Shown one piece after another: positions 1-6,572 of a DNA stretch of 6,846 nucleotides (within the stretch, counting starts at the first letter, position 1; every line of letters begins with the position of its first letter). Below the pieces are notes generated by a model. The model was not told the origin of the DNA. It worked only from the letters and a program-made list of their open reading frames with translations, and made no database searches. The DNA is from Bacillota bacterium (lineage in GTDB: Bacteria; Bacillota; Dethiobacteria; Dethiobacterales; Dethiobacteraceae): contig JAAZJT010000185.1 in NCBI GenBank assembly GCA_012800215.1, positions 1 through 6,846 on the forward strand. Direction: 5' to 3'. Position numbers and translations under genes: made by a program.

Positions 1-1
1 C

Positions 2-1513
2 TTTGAGGTGGTAAAAAAATTAAGGGGCATGTTTGCCTTTTGTATTTGGGATAAATTAAATGATATTTTGTTTCTGGCGCGTGATGGTTTTGGCATCAAG
101 CCACTATATTACACGCAGAATACAAAAGATAAAACTTTTATTTTTGGTTCGGAGATCAAAGCTTTTTTGCCGCATCCCGCGTTCATTAAGGAACTGAATA
201 AAGATGCCTTAAGGCCTTATTTAACCTTTCAATATTCTGCGCTGGATGAAACATTTTTTAAAGGTGTTTTTAAATTGCCGCCAGCTCATTATATGGTGGT
301 GCAAAATGGAGAGAAAAAGCTGCAAAAATACTGGGACAAAAAATTTCATGCAAAAACTGCGCCGCCGGAAAAATATGTAGGAGAAATTCATGCGGGAGTT
401 AAAGAGTCAGTGAATGCCCATAGAATGGGGGGCATGGAAACAGGTTCTTTTTTATCGGGTGGGATTGATTCTAGTTACATTACAGCACTTTTGAAACCAA
501 AAAAATCTTTTTCCATTGGTTTCTGCGGCTATGGAGGAATATTTAATGAAACAAATTTAGCAAAAGAATTATCAGAGCAATTAAGAATTCAAAATGTTTG
601 TAAATGTATTAGCGCTAAAGATTTTTTTGCCGAGCTGCCTAATATTCAATACCATATGGATGAGCCGCAAGCAAATTTATCTTCTGTGCCTTTATACTTC
701 CTATCAGAGCTGGCAAGCAGAGAAGTAAAAGTTGTTTTTTCAGGAGAAGGTGCGGATGAAATTTTTGGCGGCTATGCCTGGTATCAATATTCTAAGGATA
801 TGGCTAGGTATGAAAAAATCCCCTATGCGATACGTCGCGCTATTTTTCATCTGGCTAAAAGGCTGCCTAAAAATCGCCTGACAAACTTTTTAGTAAGGGG
901 CGGTCAACCGGTTGAAGAGCGTTTTATAGGTAATGCCATTGTTTTTGATGAAGAGGATGCTTTAAATGTTTTAAAGCCTGCCTACAAAAAGGGACCGTCT
1001 GTACACAGTATTACGCAGAGTATTTACGCTGAAGTAAAAGATGAAGATGACCTGTCAAAAATGCAGTATCTTGATTTCCATTTGTGGCAGCCGGGCGATA
1101 TTTTATTAAAGGCGGATAAAATGAGTATGGCACACTCTCTTGAAGTACGCATGCCTTTTCTCGACTATAAAGTAATGGAGATGGCAAAAAATATTCCCGC
1201 TAAGTATCGGGTAAACGGAACGGAAACTAAATGCGCTTTACGCCGGGCAGCATATAAAGTTTTACCTAAAGAATGGGCAGCGAGGCCTAAGTTAGGTTTT
1301 ATGGTGCCGTTGCGTGACTGGCTGCGGGAGGAAAAGTGTTATCAGCTGGTAAAAGAAATGTTTTCTGCAGATTTTGCAGAGGAATTTTTTGATACAGACC
1401 AGTTGATAGCCTATTTAGATGAACATTATCAAGGCAAGAAAAACCGCTGTCGCTATGTTTATACAGTTTATGTGTTTTTAGTTTGGTATAAGAGGTTTTT
1501 TCTTGATTTGTAA
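2..1513 (+). CDS. asnB: Asparagine synthase (glutamine-hydrolysing), 5' end cut by window
   Basis: Family knowledge: this enzyme makes asparagine (or amidates a related carboxylate) from aspartate, glutamine and ATP in the cytoplasm. The reading frame is open to the window edge. The N-terminal Cys nucleophile and about 100 residues of the class II glutaminase domain must lie upstream, since family members are usually 600-630 aa. Seen: the end of the glutaminase domain (RGMFAF, ARDGFGIKPLYY, FGSEIKA), then the synthetase domain with the ATP PP-loop SGGIDSS at 455-475, MDEP near 656-667 and SGEGADEIFGGY at 740-775. The conserved LLKADKMSMAHSLEVRMPFLD region (1106-1168) follows. The GTG at 8 lies inside the conserved domain and is not a start. 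The frame ends with TAA and is intact. The DUF3048 gene starts 99 nt downstream with no terminator between. Some paralogues of this family act in capsule or antibiotic pathways, so the substrate is inferred. Confidence 0.95.
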   Translation, partial: FEVVKKLRGMFAFCIWDKLNDILFLARDGFGIKPLYYTQNTKDKTFIFGSEIKAFLPHPAFIKELNKDALRPYLTFQYSALDETFFKGVFKLPPAHYMVVQNGEKKLQKYWDKKFHAKTAPPEKYVGEIHAGVKESVNAHRMGGMETGSFLSGGIDSSYITALLKPKKSFSIGFCGYGGIFNETNLAKELSEQLRIQNVCKCISAKDFFAELPNIQYHMDEPQANLSSVPLYFLSELASREVKVVFSGEGADEIFGGYAWYQYSKDMARYEKIPYAIRRAIFHLAKRLPKNRLTNFLVRGGQPVEERFIGNAIVFDEEDALNVLKPAYKKGPSVHSITQSIYAEVKDEDDLSKMQYLDFHLWQPGDILLKADKMSMAHSLEVRMPFLDYKVMEMAKNIPAKYRVNGTETKCALRRAAYKVLPKEWAARPKLGFMVPLRDWLREEKCYQLVKEMFSADFAEEFFDTDQLIAYLDEHYQGKKNRCRYVYTVYVFLVWYKRFFLDL

Positions 1514-1547
1514 AGAAGAATGCAGGCAGCAAAGAAAAAATAAATGT

Positions 1548-1560
1548 AGTACTATATAAA
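1548..1560 (+). promoter_or_regulatory. AT-rich leader with possible -10 element
   Basis: The 99-nt gap between asnB and the DUF3048 gene is AT-rich and holds TACTATATAAA, which contains -10-like hexamers (TACTAT, TATAAA). I see no good -35 at 16-18 bp upstream and no terminator after asnB. The downstream gene may therefore be transcribed partly by read-through. Weak call. Confidence 0.2.
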
Positions 1561-1597
1561 TAAAAACTGCATACAGATTAATAAGTTGGACAACCTC

Positions 1598-1605
1598 AAG
1601 GGAGG
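1598..1605 (+). promoter_or_regulatory. Ribosome binding site deciding the DUF3048 start
   Basis: AAGGGAGG is a near-perfect Shine-Dalgarno sequence, 7 nt before GTG 1613 and 1 nt before ATG 1607. It supports the GTG start and rules against the upstream TTG at 1586. Confidence 0.75.
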
Positions 1606-1612
1606 AATGATT

Positions 1613-2518
1613 GTGAAAAAGAAATATTCTTTGCTGCTGGTGATACTTTTAATGGCTGTATTGGTTTTTGGCTGCGGGGAAAAGGGTGAGCCGCCGGCGG
1701 AAGAAGAGCCGGATGATGGTAAAGTGGCTGTAGAAACGGTGGCGCCGGTTTGTGTCATGATTGATAATCATCGGGCTGCCCGTCCCCATTCGGGACTGCA
1801 GGAAGCACATCTGGTGTATGAGTTTTTGGTGGAGGGCGGCATTTCCCGCTTAATGGCAGTATTTGACCGGCCGCTAAAAGAAAACTTTGAGATTGGTCCC
1901 GTACGCAGCTTGCGCCCCTATTTTGCAGAGATGGCAGTAGAGCATGGCGGCGCGGTGGCTTTTTCCGGCACATCAGGTCGTACTGATGAGATGATTGCAC
2001 ATTTGCCGCTGCAGAAAATAACTGCAGGAAAGTATTTCTGGCGTGATGACAGCCGCCAGGCACCTCATAATTTATATACAGACTTGGCAAAGCTGTATGA
2101 AGCACGCGGTGAGTCACAAGCTAAAGAAATAAGGGTGCTGCCGCAGGAACTGCCGGCGGGGGAAGAAGCTTTGGAGATAGAAGTAGTTTACAGCAGGGAT
2201 AATGTGGTAAGTTATAAATATAGTCCTGAAAAAGATATGTATCTGCGTTTCCAAAACGGCGAGGCGCATGTAGATCGGGAAACAGGCCTGCAGTATGGTG
2301 CCACACGGGTCATAGTGCGCCAAAATGTACATCATAATGTACCGGGTACACCTTTAGTGGATATTGAAGTACATGGGTCCGGAACTGCAGTGCTTTATGC
2401 CGGTGGGCAAAAGTATGATTTAACCTGGGAGAAAAATGGTGAAACGGTGTACTACTTAAATGATGGTACAATTTTGGATTTAAGTTTAGGCAATACCTGG
2501 ATTCAAGTTGTACGGTAA
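1613..2518 (+). CDS. DUF3048 domain lipoprotein (YerB-like)
   Basis: Predicted 301-aa exported lipoprotein of the DUF3048 family (B. subtilis YerB is a member); the biochemical role is unknown. GTG at 1613 is chosen because AAGGGAGG at 1598-1605 lies 7 nt before it. The in-frame ATG at 1607 is too close to that site and the TTG at 1586 lies upstream of it. Residues 1-21 form a Lys-rich start, a hydrophobic core and a lipobox ending VFGC, so Cys21 should be lipidated and the protein held on the outer face of the membrane. An acidic Pro/Glu linker (about 24-36) follows. The N-terminal DUF3048 domain (about 42-165) shows VMIDNHRAARPHSGL, VYEFLVEGGISRLMAVF and IGPVRSLRPYF, which are family hallmarks. 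A C-terminal domain (about 185-300) ends in GNTWIQVV, also typical. Full length and intact. It ends in an intrinsic terminator and probably forms a unit of its own or with asnB. Confidence 0.92.
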   Translation: MKKKYSLLLVILLMAVLVFGCGEKGEPPAEEEPDDGKVAVETVAPVCVMIDNHRAARPHSGLQEAHLVYEFLVEGGISRLMAVFDRPLKENFEIGPVRSLRPYFAEMAVEHGGAVAFSGTSGRTDEMIAHLPLQKITAGKYFWRDDSRQAPHNLYTDLAKLYEARGESQAKEIRVLPQELPAGEEALEIEVVYSRDNVVSYKYSPEKDMYLRFQNGEAHVDRETGLQYGATRVIVRQNVHHNVPGTPLVDIEVHGSGTAVLYAGGQKYDLTWEKNGETVYYLNDGTILDLSLGNTWIQVVR

Positions 2519-2541
2519 TGGCTCGTAAGAGCCATTTTTTT
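2517..2541 (+). terminator. Intrinsic terminator overlapping the DUF3048 stop codon
   Basis: Stem AATGGCTC (2517-2524) pairs perfectly with GAGCCATT (2529-2536) around a GTAA loop, and a run of T continues to 2541. The stem begins inside the TAA stop codon (2516-2518). It separates the DUF3048 unit from the COG2426/murJ genes. Confidence 0.85.
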
Positions 2542-2552
2542 ATTTGGGTTCA

Positions 2553-2584
2553 TGCCTGTGATTATTTAACAGGCAGCATGCTGC
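2553..2584 (+). promoter_or_regulatory. Inverted repeats in the leader of the COG2426/murJ unit
   Basis: TGCCTGT (2553-2559) pairs with ACAGGCA (2569-2575) over a 9-nt loop. It runs into the 12-bp palindrome GCAGCATGCTGC (2573-2584). No T-run follows, so these are not terminators. They could be an operator or a folded 5' leader in the 123 nt before the GTG start at 2665. No convincing promoter was found here, and palindromes this short can arise by chance. Confidence 0.3.
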
Positions 2585-2650
2585 ATGGTAAGAGACAGCA
2601 GTGCAGGAATTTAGGCATAAAGAGAGAAGTAATTAAGCTAAGCAATTTAG

Positions 2651-2655
2651 AGGAG
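2651..2655 (+). promoter_or_regulatory. Ribosome binding site deciding the COG2426 start
   Basis: AGGAG at 2651-2655 lies 9 nt before GTG 2665. The frame is open back to an ATG at 2518, but that ATG sits in the preceding terminator. The ATG at 2663 is in another frame and stops after four codons. Confidence 0.7.
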
Positions 2656-2664
2656 AAAGATAAT

Positions 2665-3114
2665 GTGGCTTATTTAAAAGTACTGCTCACATCAGCACTA
2701 CCGGTTTTGGAATTGCGGGGAGGTCTGCCGCTGGGCATATATTTGGGATTATCGCTTTGGGAAGCTTTTTTGTTTAGCTTTTTGGGTAATGTAATGATTA
2801 TTTACCCTGTGCTAAAGCTTTTAGAACGTTTAGAAGTATTTCTCGCGCAAAATAAAGTGACGGCTCCTCTCTACCGGATGATGATTAAAAAAGTAAGCAA
2901 AAAGAAAGATTTATTTATTAAATATGGTAAGTATGGCTTGTTTTTGTTTGTGGCGGTACCACTGCCTACTACCGGGGCATGGACAGCTTGTATTGCTGCC
3001 CGTTTTTTCCGTATTCCCACCAGGGAAGCTTTTGGTGCCATTGCCTTAGGCGTTCTGGCAGCAGGACTTTTTGTTTTGTTTAATTCTTACCTACTTGTAG
3101 ATGTGATTAATTAA
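2665..3114 (+). CDS. COG2426 small multi-drug export family membrane protein
   Basis: Predicted 149-aa integral membrane protein of the family named 'small multi-drug export protein' (COG2426, Pfam Sm_multidrug_ex). The name rests on weak evidence and the true substrate is unknown. Family motifs seen are ELRGGLPLG (about residues 16-24) and AVPLPTTGAWTA (about 97-108). Hydrophobic segments lie near residues 22-52, 91-112 and 122-146, with a Lys-rich loop (RMMIKKVSKKK, about 71-81) likely cytoplasmic. The frame is open further 5' to 2518, but those 49 codons cross the terminator and hairpins, have no hydrophobic character and do not resemble the family. The GTG start at 2665 has a good ribosome binding site and gives the usual family length. 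murJ starts 47 nt downstream with no terminator between, so the two are probably cotranscribed. Confidence 0.88.
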   Translation: MAYLKVLLTSALPVLELRGGLPLGIYLGLSLWEAFLFSFLGNVMIIYPVLKLLERLEVFLAQNKVTAPLYRMMIKKVSKKKDLFIKYGKYGLFLFVAVPLPTTGAWTACIAARFFRIPTREAFGAIALGVLAAGLFVLFNSYLLVDVIN

Positions 3115-3161
3115 GTAAAAAAAGGGTATTGTATTAATATTGTTAGAGAAGGAAGAGTGCG

Positions 3162-4691
3162 ATGTCAGGACGTTCTTTAATTAAATCAGCGGGTATGGTG
3201 ACCATTTTATTGGTCTTTTCACGAGTATTAGGTTTCCTGCGAGAATCGGCCATTGCTTATAGTTTCGGTACTACGGCAGAAACAGATGCTTATTTTGTTG
3301 CCGCCACTGTGCCGACTATTTTGTTTATGGCTTTTAATGATGCCGTTAAAACTGCTTTTATCCCTGTCTACGGCGAATATCACCGCAGAGAAGATGGTAA
3401 TGCCTTTGCTGTGACAGTTTTTGTTATTATGGCCGCTATTCTAATTTTCTGCAGCTTCGCTTTAGTGCTGGCAGCACCTCTTGTAGCACGCTTGCTGGCA
3501 CCCCGTTTTACAGGGCACCAATATGAAATTACTGTGCAGATGACGCGCATTATGCTGCCGGGATTAATCTTTATGGGTTTGACGGGCTTGGCCAGTGCTA
3601 TTTTGCATTTAAAAAAGAATTTTTTCATTCCTGCCATTACAGCTTATCCCAGCAATCTGATTATTATTTTTACGGCACTGCTATTTGGCGCACGCTTTGG
3701 AGTGGTGGGGCTATCCTGGGGAACGCTTCTGGGTTTTGCCAGCCAGTTTTTTATTCAGGTGCCGGCTTTGGCTCAATTTGGCCTTTTGCGAGAGAGAAGA
3801 TTAATGTGGCACCATCCTGGTTTAAAGCGGATGGCCGTTTTATTGCCGCCTGTGATTATTGGCAGTGCTTCTACAGAACTTAAAAGCGTTATCGATCGTA
3901 TATTCGGTTCTCTGCTGCCTGAAGGAAGTATTTCTGCGCTTAATTTTGCCAGCCGTATTTATTTATTACCTAATGGTATTATCATTTTAGCTTTACTGAC
4001 AGTACTTTACCCTACTTTGGTGGAGTTGTTTATGGAAGAAAAGATGGCGGAGTTTAAAAATACTTTACGCCATGGTATTGGTCTGATTATCCTACTGGTT
4101 TTTCCTATGATGGTTGGGCTGGTTGTGCTGCGCGTGCCGGTGGTGAGATTATTATTTGAGCGCGGCGCCTTTGATGCTGTCTCCACAGCCAAAACGGCAT
4201 TTGCACTGGCTTTTTACAGTTGGGGATTACTTCCGGTGGGCATTTTGGTTCTCTTTAACAGGGCATTTTATGCTGCTAAGGATACAGTTACACCCATGCT
4301 TGTTACTTTGCTGACCATGGGCACCAACACTTTTCTCAACTGGACTCTGATGGGACCGCTGCAGCATGGCGGCATTGCTTTGGGTACAGCCATTTCCATG
4401 TATATTGGAGCCTTCTGCCTGGGCTATCTCCTCTGGAAAAAGATTGGCTCTTTTGGCGGTTACCAACTTTTTGCTACCTTCTGGAAGTGCGGGGTTGCTT
4501 CTTTTGTCATGGGGGGAGTAGTCTGGTATGGCTTACGCTTTTTAACCGGTGGCAGTATGTTGCGGCAGGCGCTGGAAGTGGGTACTTTAATTGTGATCGG
4601 TGCTGCTGTTTATTTTCTGCTGGTTTACGTATTAAAAGTTGAGGAATTGGAAGAGGCACTCAGTTTGGTGCGACAGCGCTTCAAAGGTTAA
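3162..4691 (+). CDS. murJ: Lipid II flippase MurJ (MviN family)
   Basis: Family role: MurJ moves lipid II, the peptidoglycan precursor, from the inner to the outer face of the cytoplasmic membrane. The 509-aa product is of normal length and hydrophobic throughout, consistent with the usual 14 spans of the MOP superfamily. The N-terminal hallmark SRVLGFLRE (residues 20-28) places R21 and R27 where E. coli MurJ has the essential R18 and R24. TDAYFVA (41-47, with D42) and KTAFIPVY (63-70) follow. The stretch matching the E. coli R52 region reads VPTILFMAFND and has no Arg there. ATG 3162 is preceded by AAGGAAG at 3149-3155. The gene is intact, follows the COG2426 gene by 47 nt, and ends in a terminator. 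A role in exporting another lipid-linked glycan cannot be excluded if the genome has several MOP flippases. Confidence 0.93.
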   Translation: MSGRSLIKSAGMVTILLVFSRVLGFLRESAIAYSFGTTAETDAYFVAATVPTILFMAFNDAVKTAFIPVYGEYHRREDGNAFAVTVFVIMAAILIFCSFALVLAAPLVARLLAPRFTGHQYEITVQMTRIMLPGLIFMGLTGLASAILHLKKNFFIPAITAYPSNLIIIFTALLFGARFGVVGLSWGTLLGFASQFFIQVPALAQFGLLRERRLMWHHPGLKRMAVLLPPVIIGSASTELKSVIDRIFGSLLPEGSISALNFASRIYLLPNGIIILALLTVLYPTLVELFMEEKMAEFKNTLRHGIGLIILLVFPMMVGLVVLRVPVVRLLFERGAFDAVSTAKTAFALAFYSWGLLPVGILVLFNRAFYAAKDTVTPMLVTLLTMGTNTFLNWTLMGPLQHGGIALGTAISMYIGAFCLGYLLWKKIGSFGGYQLFATFWKCGVASFVMGGVVWYGLRFLTGGSMLRQALEVGTLIVIGAAVYFLLVYVLKVEELEEALSLVRQRFKG

Positions 4692-4697
4692 TGTAGA

Positions 4698-4730
4698 GGG
4701 CGGACAATGTTCGCCCCTTGTTTGTTTTTA
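4698..4730 (+). terminator. Intrinsic terminator after murJ
   Basis: GGGCGGAC (4698-4705) pairs with GTTCGCCC (4709-4716) with one G-T wobble over a tight AAT loop. A T-rich tract follows to 4729. It lies 6 nt after the murJ stop. Confidence 0.8.
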
Positions 4731-4755
4731 CAGCTATACATAAAGCTTATTTAAA
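4727..4755 (+). promoter_or_regulatory. Possible promoter of the cytochrome gene
   Basis: TTTACA (4727-4732), 17 bp, then TTTAAA (4750-4755) fits a housekeeping sigma promoter moderately: 5 of 6 at -35 and 4 of 6 at -10. It lies between the murJ terminator and the cytochrome start, where a promoter is expected. It partly overlaps the T-tract of that terminator. Confidence 0.35.
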
Positions 4756-4794
4756 TGGTAAAGATATGAAATATAGGTGAAAGGAGTTGAAGCG

Positions 4795-5802
4795 ATGCAG
4801 AGCAAGAAAGCGGTTGCTTTAGCCTTTGTAATGTTATTTTTGCTCATTTTTCTGTACGGCTGTGGCGGCGATAAGGAGAATAGGAATAAGATGCCGGGTG
4901 ACAATAAAGGTGGAGAAGCGGCAGTAGATATTAACGCCTTAACGGCAGAATGGGCTGAATCTGCTCACAGTAACATTCTTTTAGCACCGGCACAGCGGGA
5001 CGGCTGTGTGGTTTGTCATGATGGCGGTGCTTTTGCCATGAAGCAAACGGAACTTGCCAGTATAGAAAGGGATTTCTTTATCAGTGTAGATTGCCGTGCG
5101 TGCCATACCGGGCAGGGTGTGGAGCTAATGGAAGCAGGCAGTGTAGAGATTCCAACGGCGGAAAATGTGAAAGGCGGCAGCGGCGCCCTTTGCATGTACT
5201 GCCATAATTCCCGTACTGCTCCCCAGATGGATGATAAAGATCGCGTGGCACCTCACTACAGCAGTCAGGCTGATATTGCCAGCGGTACAGGTGGTATCCG
5301 CCGCGAAGACTTTGAATATGGTAATACTGCTGCCCATGTTGATATTGATAACAGCTGTGTAGGCTGCCACATGACAGAGGCAGATGGGGGCTATGCAGCG
5401 CATAGTTTCCAGGTAGAAAATGTAGAAAATGCATGCGGCCAGTGTCATCAGGAGATTGCCGATGTTAATCTGAAAGCAGGCGGAGATTATGACGGTGATG
5501 GTGAAACTGAAGGCTTTCAGACGGAAGTGGAAGGAATACTCGCACTGGTGCAGGAAGCTATAGTGGATGAATTAAATGGCGGCTCCTTTACCAGCAGCCA
5601 CGGCACAGTAATCTTTAAAGATGCAGAGGGCACGGAGTTGTCTGAAGTACCCGATGAATTGTACCAGGCAGCATATAACTATTTACTTGTAAGTAATGAC
5701 GGCAGCCTCGGCATCCATAATCCCACTTTAGTGGTACAGCTTCTGCAGCAGTCGTATAAAGTATTAAAGGGCGAAGATATTCCCAAGGCAAAATTAAAAT
5801 AA
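4795..5802 (+). CDS. Pentahaem c-type cytochrome lipoprotein
   Basis: Predicted 335-aa exported electron-transfer protein. ATG 4795 is chosen because AAAGGAG at 4780-4786 lies 8 nt before it; an in-frame GTG at 4777 lies 5' of that site. Residues 1-23 are a lipoprotein signal peptide with lipobox LYGC, so Cys23 should be lipidated and the haems held outside the membrane. A polar linker (about 24-44) follows. Five CXXCH haem sites are seen: CVVCH (71), CRACH (100), CMYCH (133), CVGCH (188) and CGQCH (214). Other His residues (H58, H154, H181, H203, H269, H308) could be distal ligands. DYDGDGETEG (231-240) resembles a calcium loop. The haem-free C-terminal part (about 241-325) looks helical, and its GIHNP near 307 recalls the C-terminus of nitrite-reductase-like multihaem cytochromes. 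There is no CXXCK site and the protein is shorter than NrfA, so NrfA itself is unlikely. No redox enzyme gene is adjacent. Electron partner and acceptor are unknown. Confidence 0.9.
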   Translation: MQSKKAVALAFVMLFLLIFLYGCGGDKENRNKMPGDNKGGEAAVDINALTAEWAESAHSNILLAPAQRDGCVVCHDGGAFAMKQTELASIERDFFISVDCRACHTGQGVELMEAGSVEIPTAENVKGGSGALCMYCHNSRTAPQMDDKDRVAPHYSSQADIASGTGGIRREDFEYGNTAAHVDIDNSCVGCHMTEADGGYAAHSFQVENVENACGQCHQEIADVNLKAGGDYDGDGETEGFQTEVEGILALVQEAIVDELNGGSFTSSHGTVIFKDAEGTELSEVPDELYQAAYNYLLVSNDGSLGIHNPTLVVQLLQQSYKVLKGEDIPKAKLK

Positions 5803-5807
5803 AAGAT

Positions 5808-5830
5808 TCCCGGCAGTGCCGGGATTTTTT
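5808..5830 (+). terminator. Intrinsic terminator after the cytochrome gene
   Basis: TCCCGGC (5808-5814) pairs perfectly with GCCGGGA (5818-5824) over an AGT loop. Six T follow directly. It starts 5 nt after the stop codon. Confidence 0.92.
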
Positions 5831-5832
5831 AT

Positions 5833-5858
5833 AAAAAAAACCACCCTTTTCAGGGTGG
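5833..5858 (-). terminator. Intrinsic terminator of the SipW unit
   Basis: Read on the - strand, CCACCCT and AGGGTGG form a 7-bp stem over a 4-nt loop, followed by eight T (the A-run at 5833-5840). It lies 18 nt beyond the signal peptidase stop. It faces the cytochrome terminator, so the two insulate the converging units. Confidence 0.9.
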
Positions 5859-5876
5859 AAGAGCGGGAATTATCTG

Positions 5877-6392
5877 TTAGGTGCGGAGGTTACTATGGGT
5901 AAAAAGACGTGTTTTACGTCTTTTTTTATAAGCCAGGAAAAGAAAGAGCAGGGCGTGAAACAAAACAAGGCGGCGGACAGTCAGCAGGCTAAGTAAACGT
6001 GCCAGCATGGCAGGCGCGACAAAGACTACCTTACCGATTACTGCCTGATGTTTTACAGGCTCTGTATCGGGCGTTTGGTTAGCGTCACCTTGGGTGAGAT
6101 AATAAAAACCTTCTTTATAACCAAAATCAATTACACGATGGGTAATAAGCAAATCATTTTGCTTAAAAGTAATAATATCGCCGGGTGCAAAGAGTGTATC
6201 TGTACATTTTTCTACCGCAATAATGGTGCCGGTGGGTAGTGTGGGTTCCATACTGCCGCTGGCGACACGAAAAAGCCGGTAGCGTGCACAAAAATTGCGC
6301 AGAGCCAGGCCACCCTGGATGAAAATAATTAACCACATAAGCAGCATTAAAATTACAAGCAGCTTCTGCTTGAAAAATTTAAAGCTTTTCAC
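5877..6392 (-). CDS. SipW-type signal peptidase I (S26B family)
   Basis: Family role: a membrane serine protease that removes signal peptides outside the membrane, using a Ser-His pair as in the ER/archaeal enzymes rather than the bacterial Ser-Lys pair. The 171-aa product has an N-terminal span (about 11-30) and VASGSMEPTLPTG with the catalytic Ser at residue 47. GDIITFK (71-77) and LITHRVID (82-89) follow, with His85 in place of Lys. GDANQTPDTEPV (102-113) supplies the candidate acidic residues D103 and D109. Two more hydrophobic stretches (about 124-137 and 142-154) and a basic tail (YKKRRKTR) follow. The GTG start is preceded by GGGGGT (+ strand 6400-6405) at 7 nt. That site lies within the last codons of the upstream 55-residue ORF, which implies coupled translation. 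B. subtilis SipW processes TasA and TapA; no such substrate gene is visible here. A terminator-like hairpin overlaps the last codons. Confidence 0.93.
   Translation of the reverse strand: MKSFKFFKQKLLVILMLLMWLIIFIQGGLALRNFCARYRLFRVASGSMEPTLPTGTIIAVEKCTDTLFAPGDIITFKQNDLLITHRVIDFGYKEGFYYLTQGDANQTPDTEPVKHQAVIGKVVFVAPAMLARLLSLLTVRRLVLFHALLFLFLAYKKRRKTRLFTHSNLRT
5901..5927. repeat. Terminator-like hairpin inside the 3' end of the signal peptidase gene
   Basis: AAAAAGACGT (5901-5910) and ACGTCTTTTT (5916-5925) form a perfect 10-bp inverted repeat over a 5-nt loop. On the + strand it is followed by two more T. Its GC content is low, and in this frame it encodes the Lys/Arg-rich tail of the peptidase. 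It could back up + strand termination, or simply follow from AAA/AGA codons. Confidence 0.45.
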
Positions 6393-6394
6393 TA

Positions 6395-6562
6395 TTATGA
6401 CCCCCAGAGAAAAAGGGTCTGACGGTACTGGGTGAGAAATTTAAAAATGGTCAGCCAGGGCAGGAAGCTTAAAAGAAGTGCCAGCACCAATAATGCCCCC
6501 AGTACCCAATATGGTAAATTGGGCAGACGGAGCGGTTCTTCATTATCATGCCACTTTAACAT
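6395..6562 (-). CDS. Small single-span membrane protein, 55 aa, upstream of SipW
   Basis: I do not recognise this gene. It encodes 55 residues starting MLKWHDNEEP from an ATG at 6562-6560. AGGAAG (+ strand 6567-6572) lies just upstream, and an in-frame TGA before it fixes the start. After a polar, partly acidic N-terminus (about 1-16) there is one hydrophobic segment, about residues 18-40, with a leucine-rich core (VLGALLVLALLLSFLP). A short basic tail follows (KFLTQYRQ, then FLWGS). The stop is 2 nt before the GTG of the signal peptidase gene. The peptidase ribosome binding site is formed by the last codons of this ORF (Trp-Gly-Ser). Spacing, ribosome binding site and membrane character support a real gene cotranslated with SipW. 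It may be a partner, chaperone or leader of the peptidase (inference). It could also be only a translated leader that couples initiation. Confidence 0.7.
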   Translation of the reverse strand: MLKWHDNEEPLRLPNLPYWVLGALLVLALLLSFLPWLTIFKFLTQYRQTLFLWGS

Positions 6563-6572
6563 TTGTCTTCCT

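Noticed and set aside
1520..1572. ATGCAG / CTGCAT pairing in the asnB-DUF3048 gap as a terminator
   Set aside because: Six pairs over a 41-nt loop with no T-run; not a credible terminator.
1755..2335. Several - strand open frames across the DUF3048 gene
   Set aside because: They mirror the codon pattern of the recognised gene on the other strand and have no protein features.
5081..5448. Two - strand open frames (117 and 107 codons) within the cytochrome gene
   Set aside because: Both are antisense to well-conserved haem-binding coding sequence and their products show no coherent motif or ribosome binding site.
4795..5802. Cytochrome as NrfA nitrite reductase
   Set aside because: All five haem sites are CXXCH with no CXXCK catalytic haem, and 335 aa is shorter than NrfA; only the C-terminal part recalls that family.
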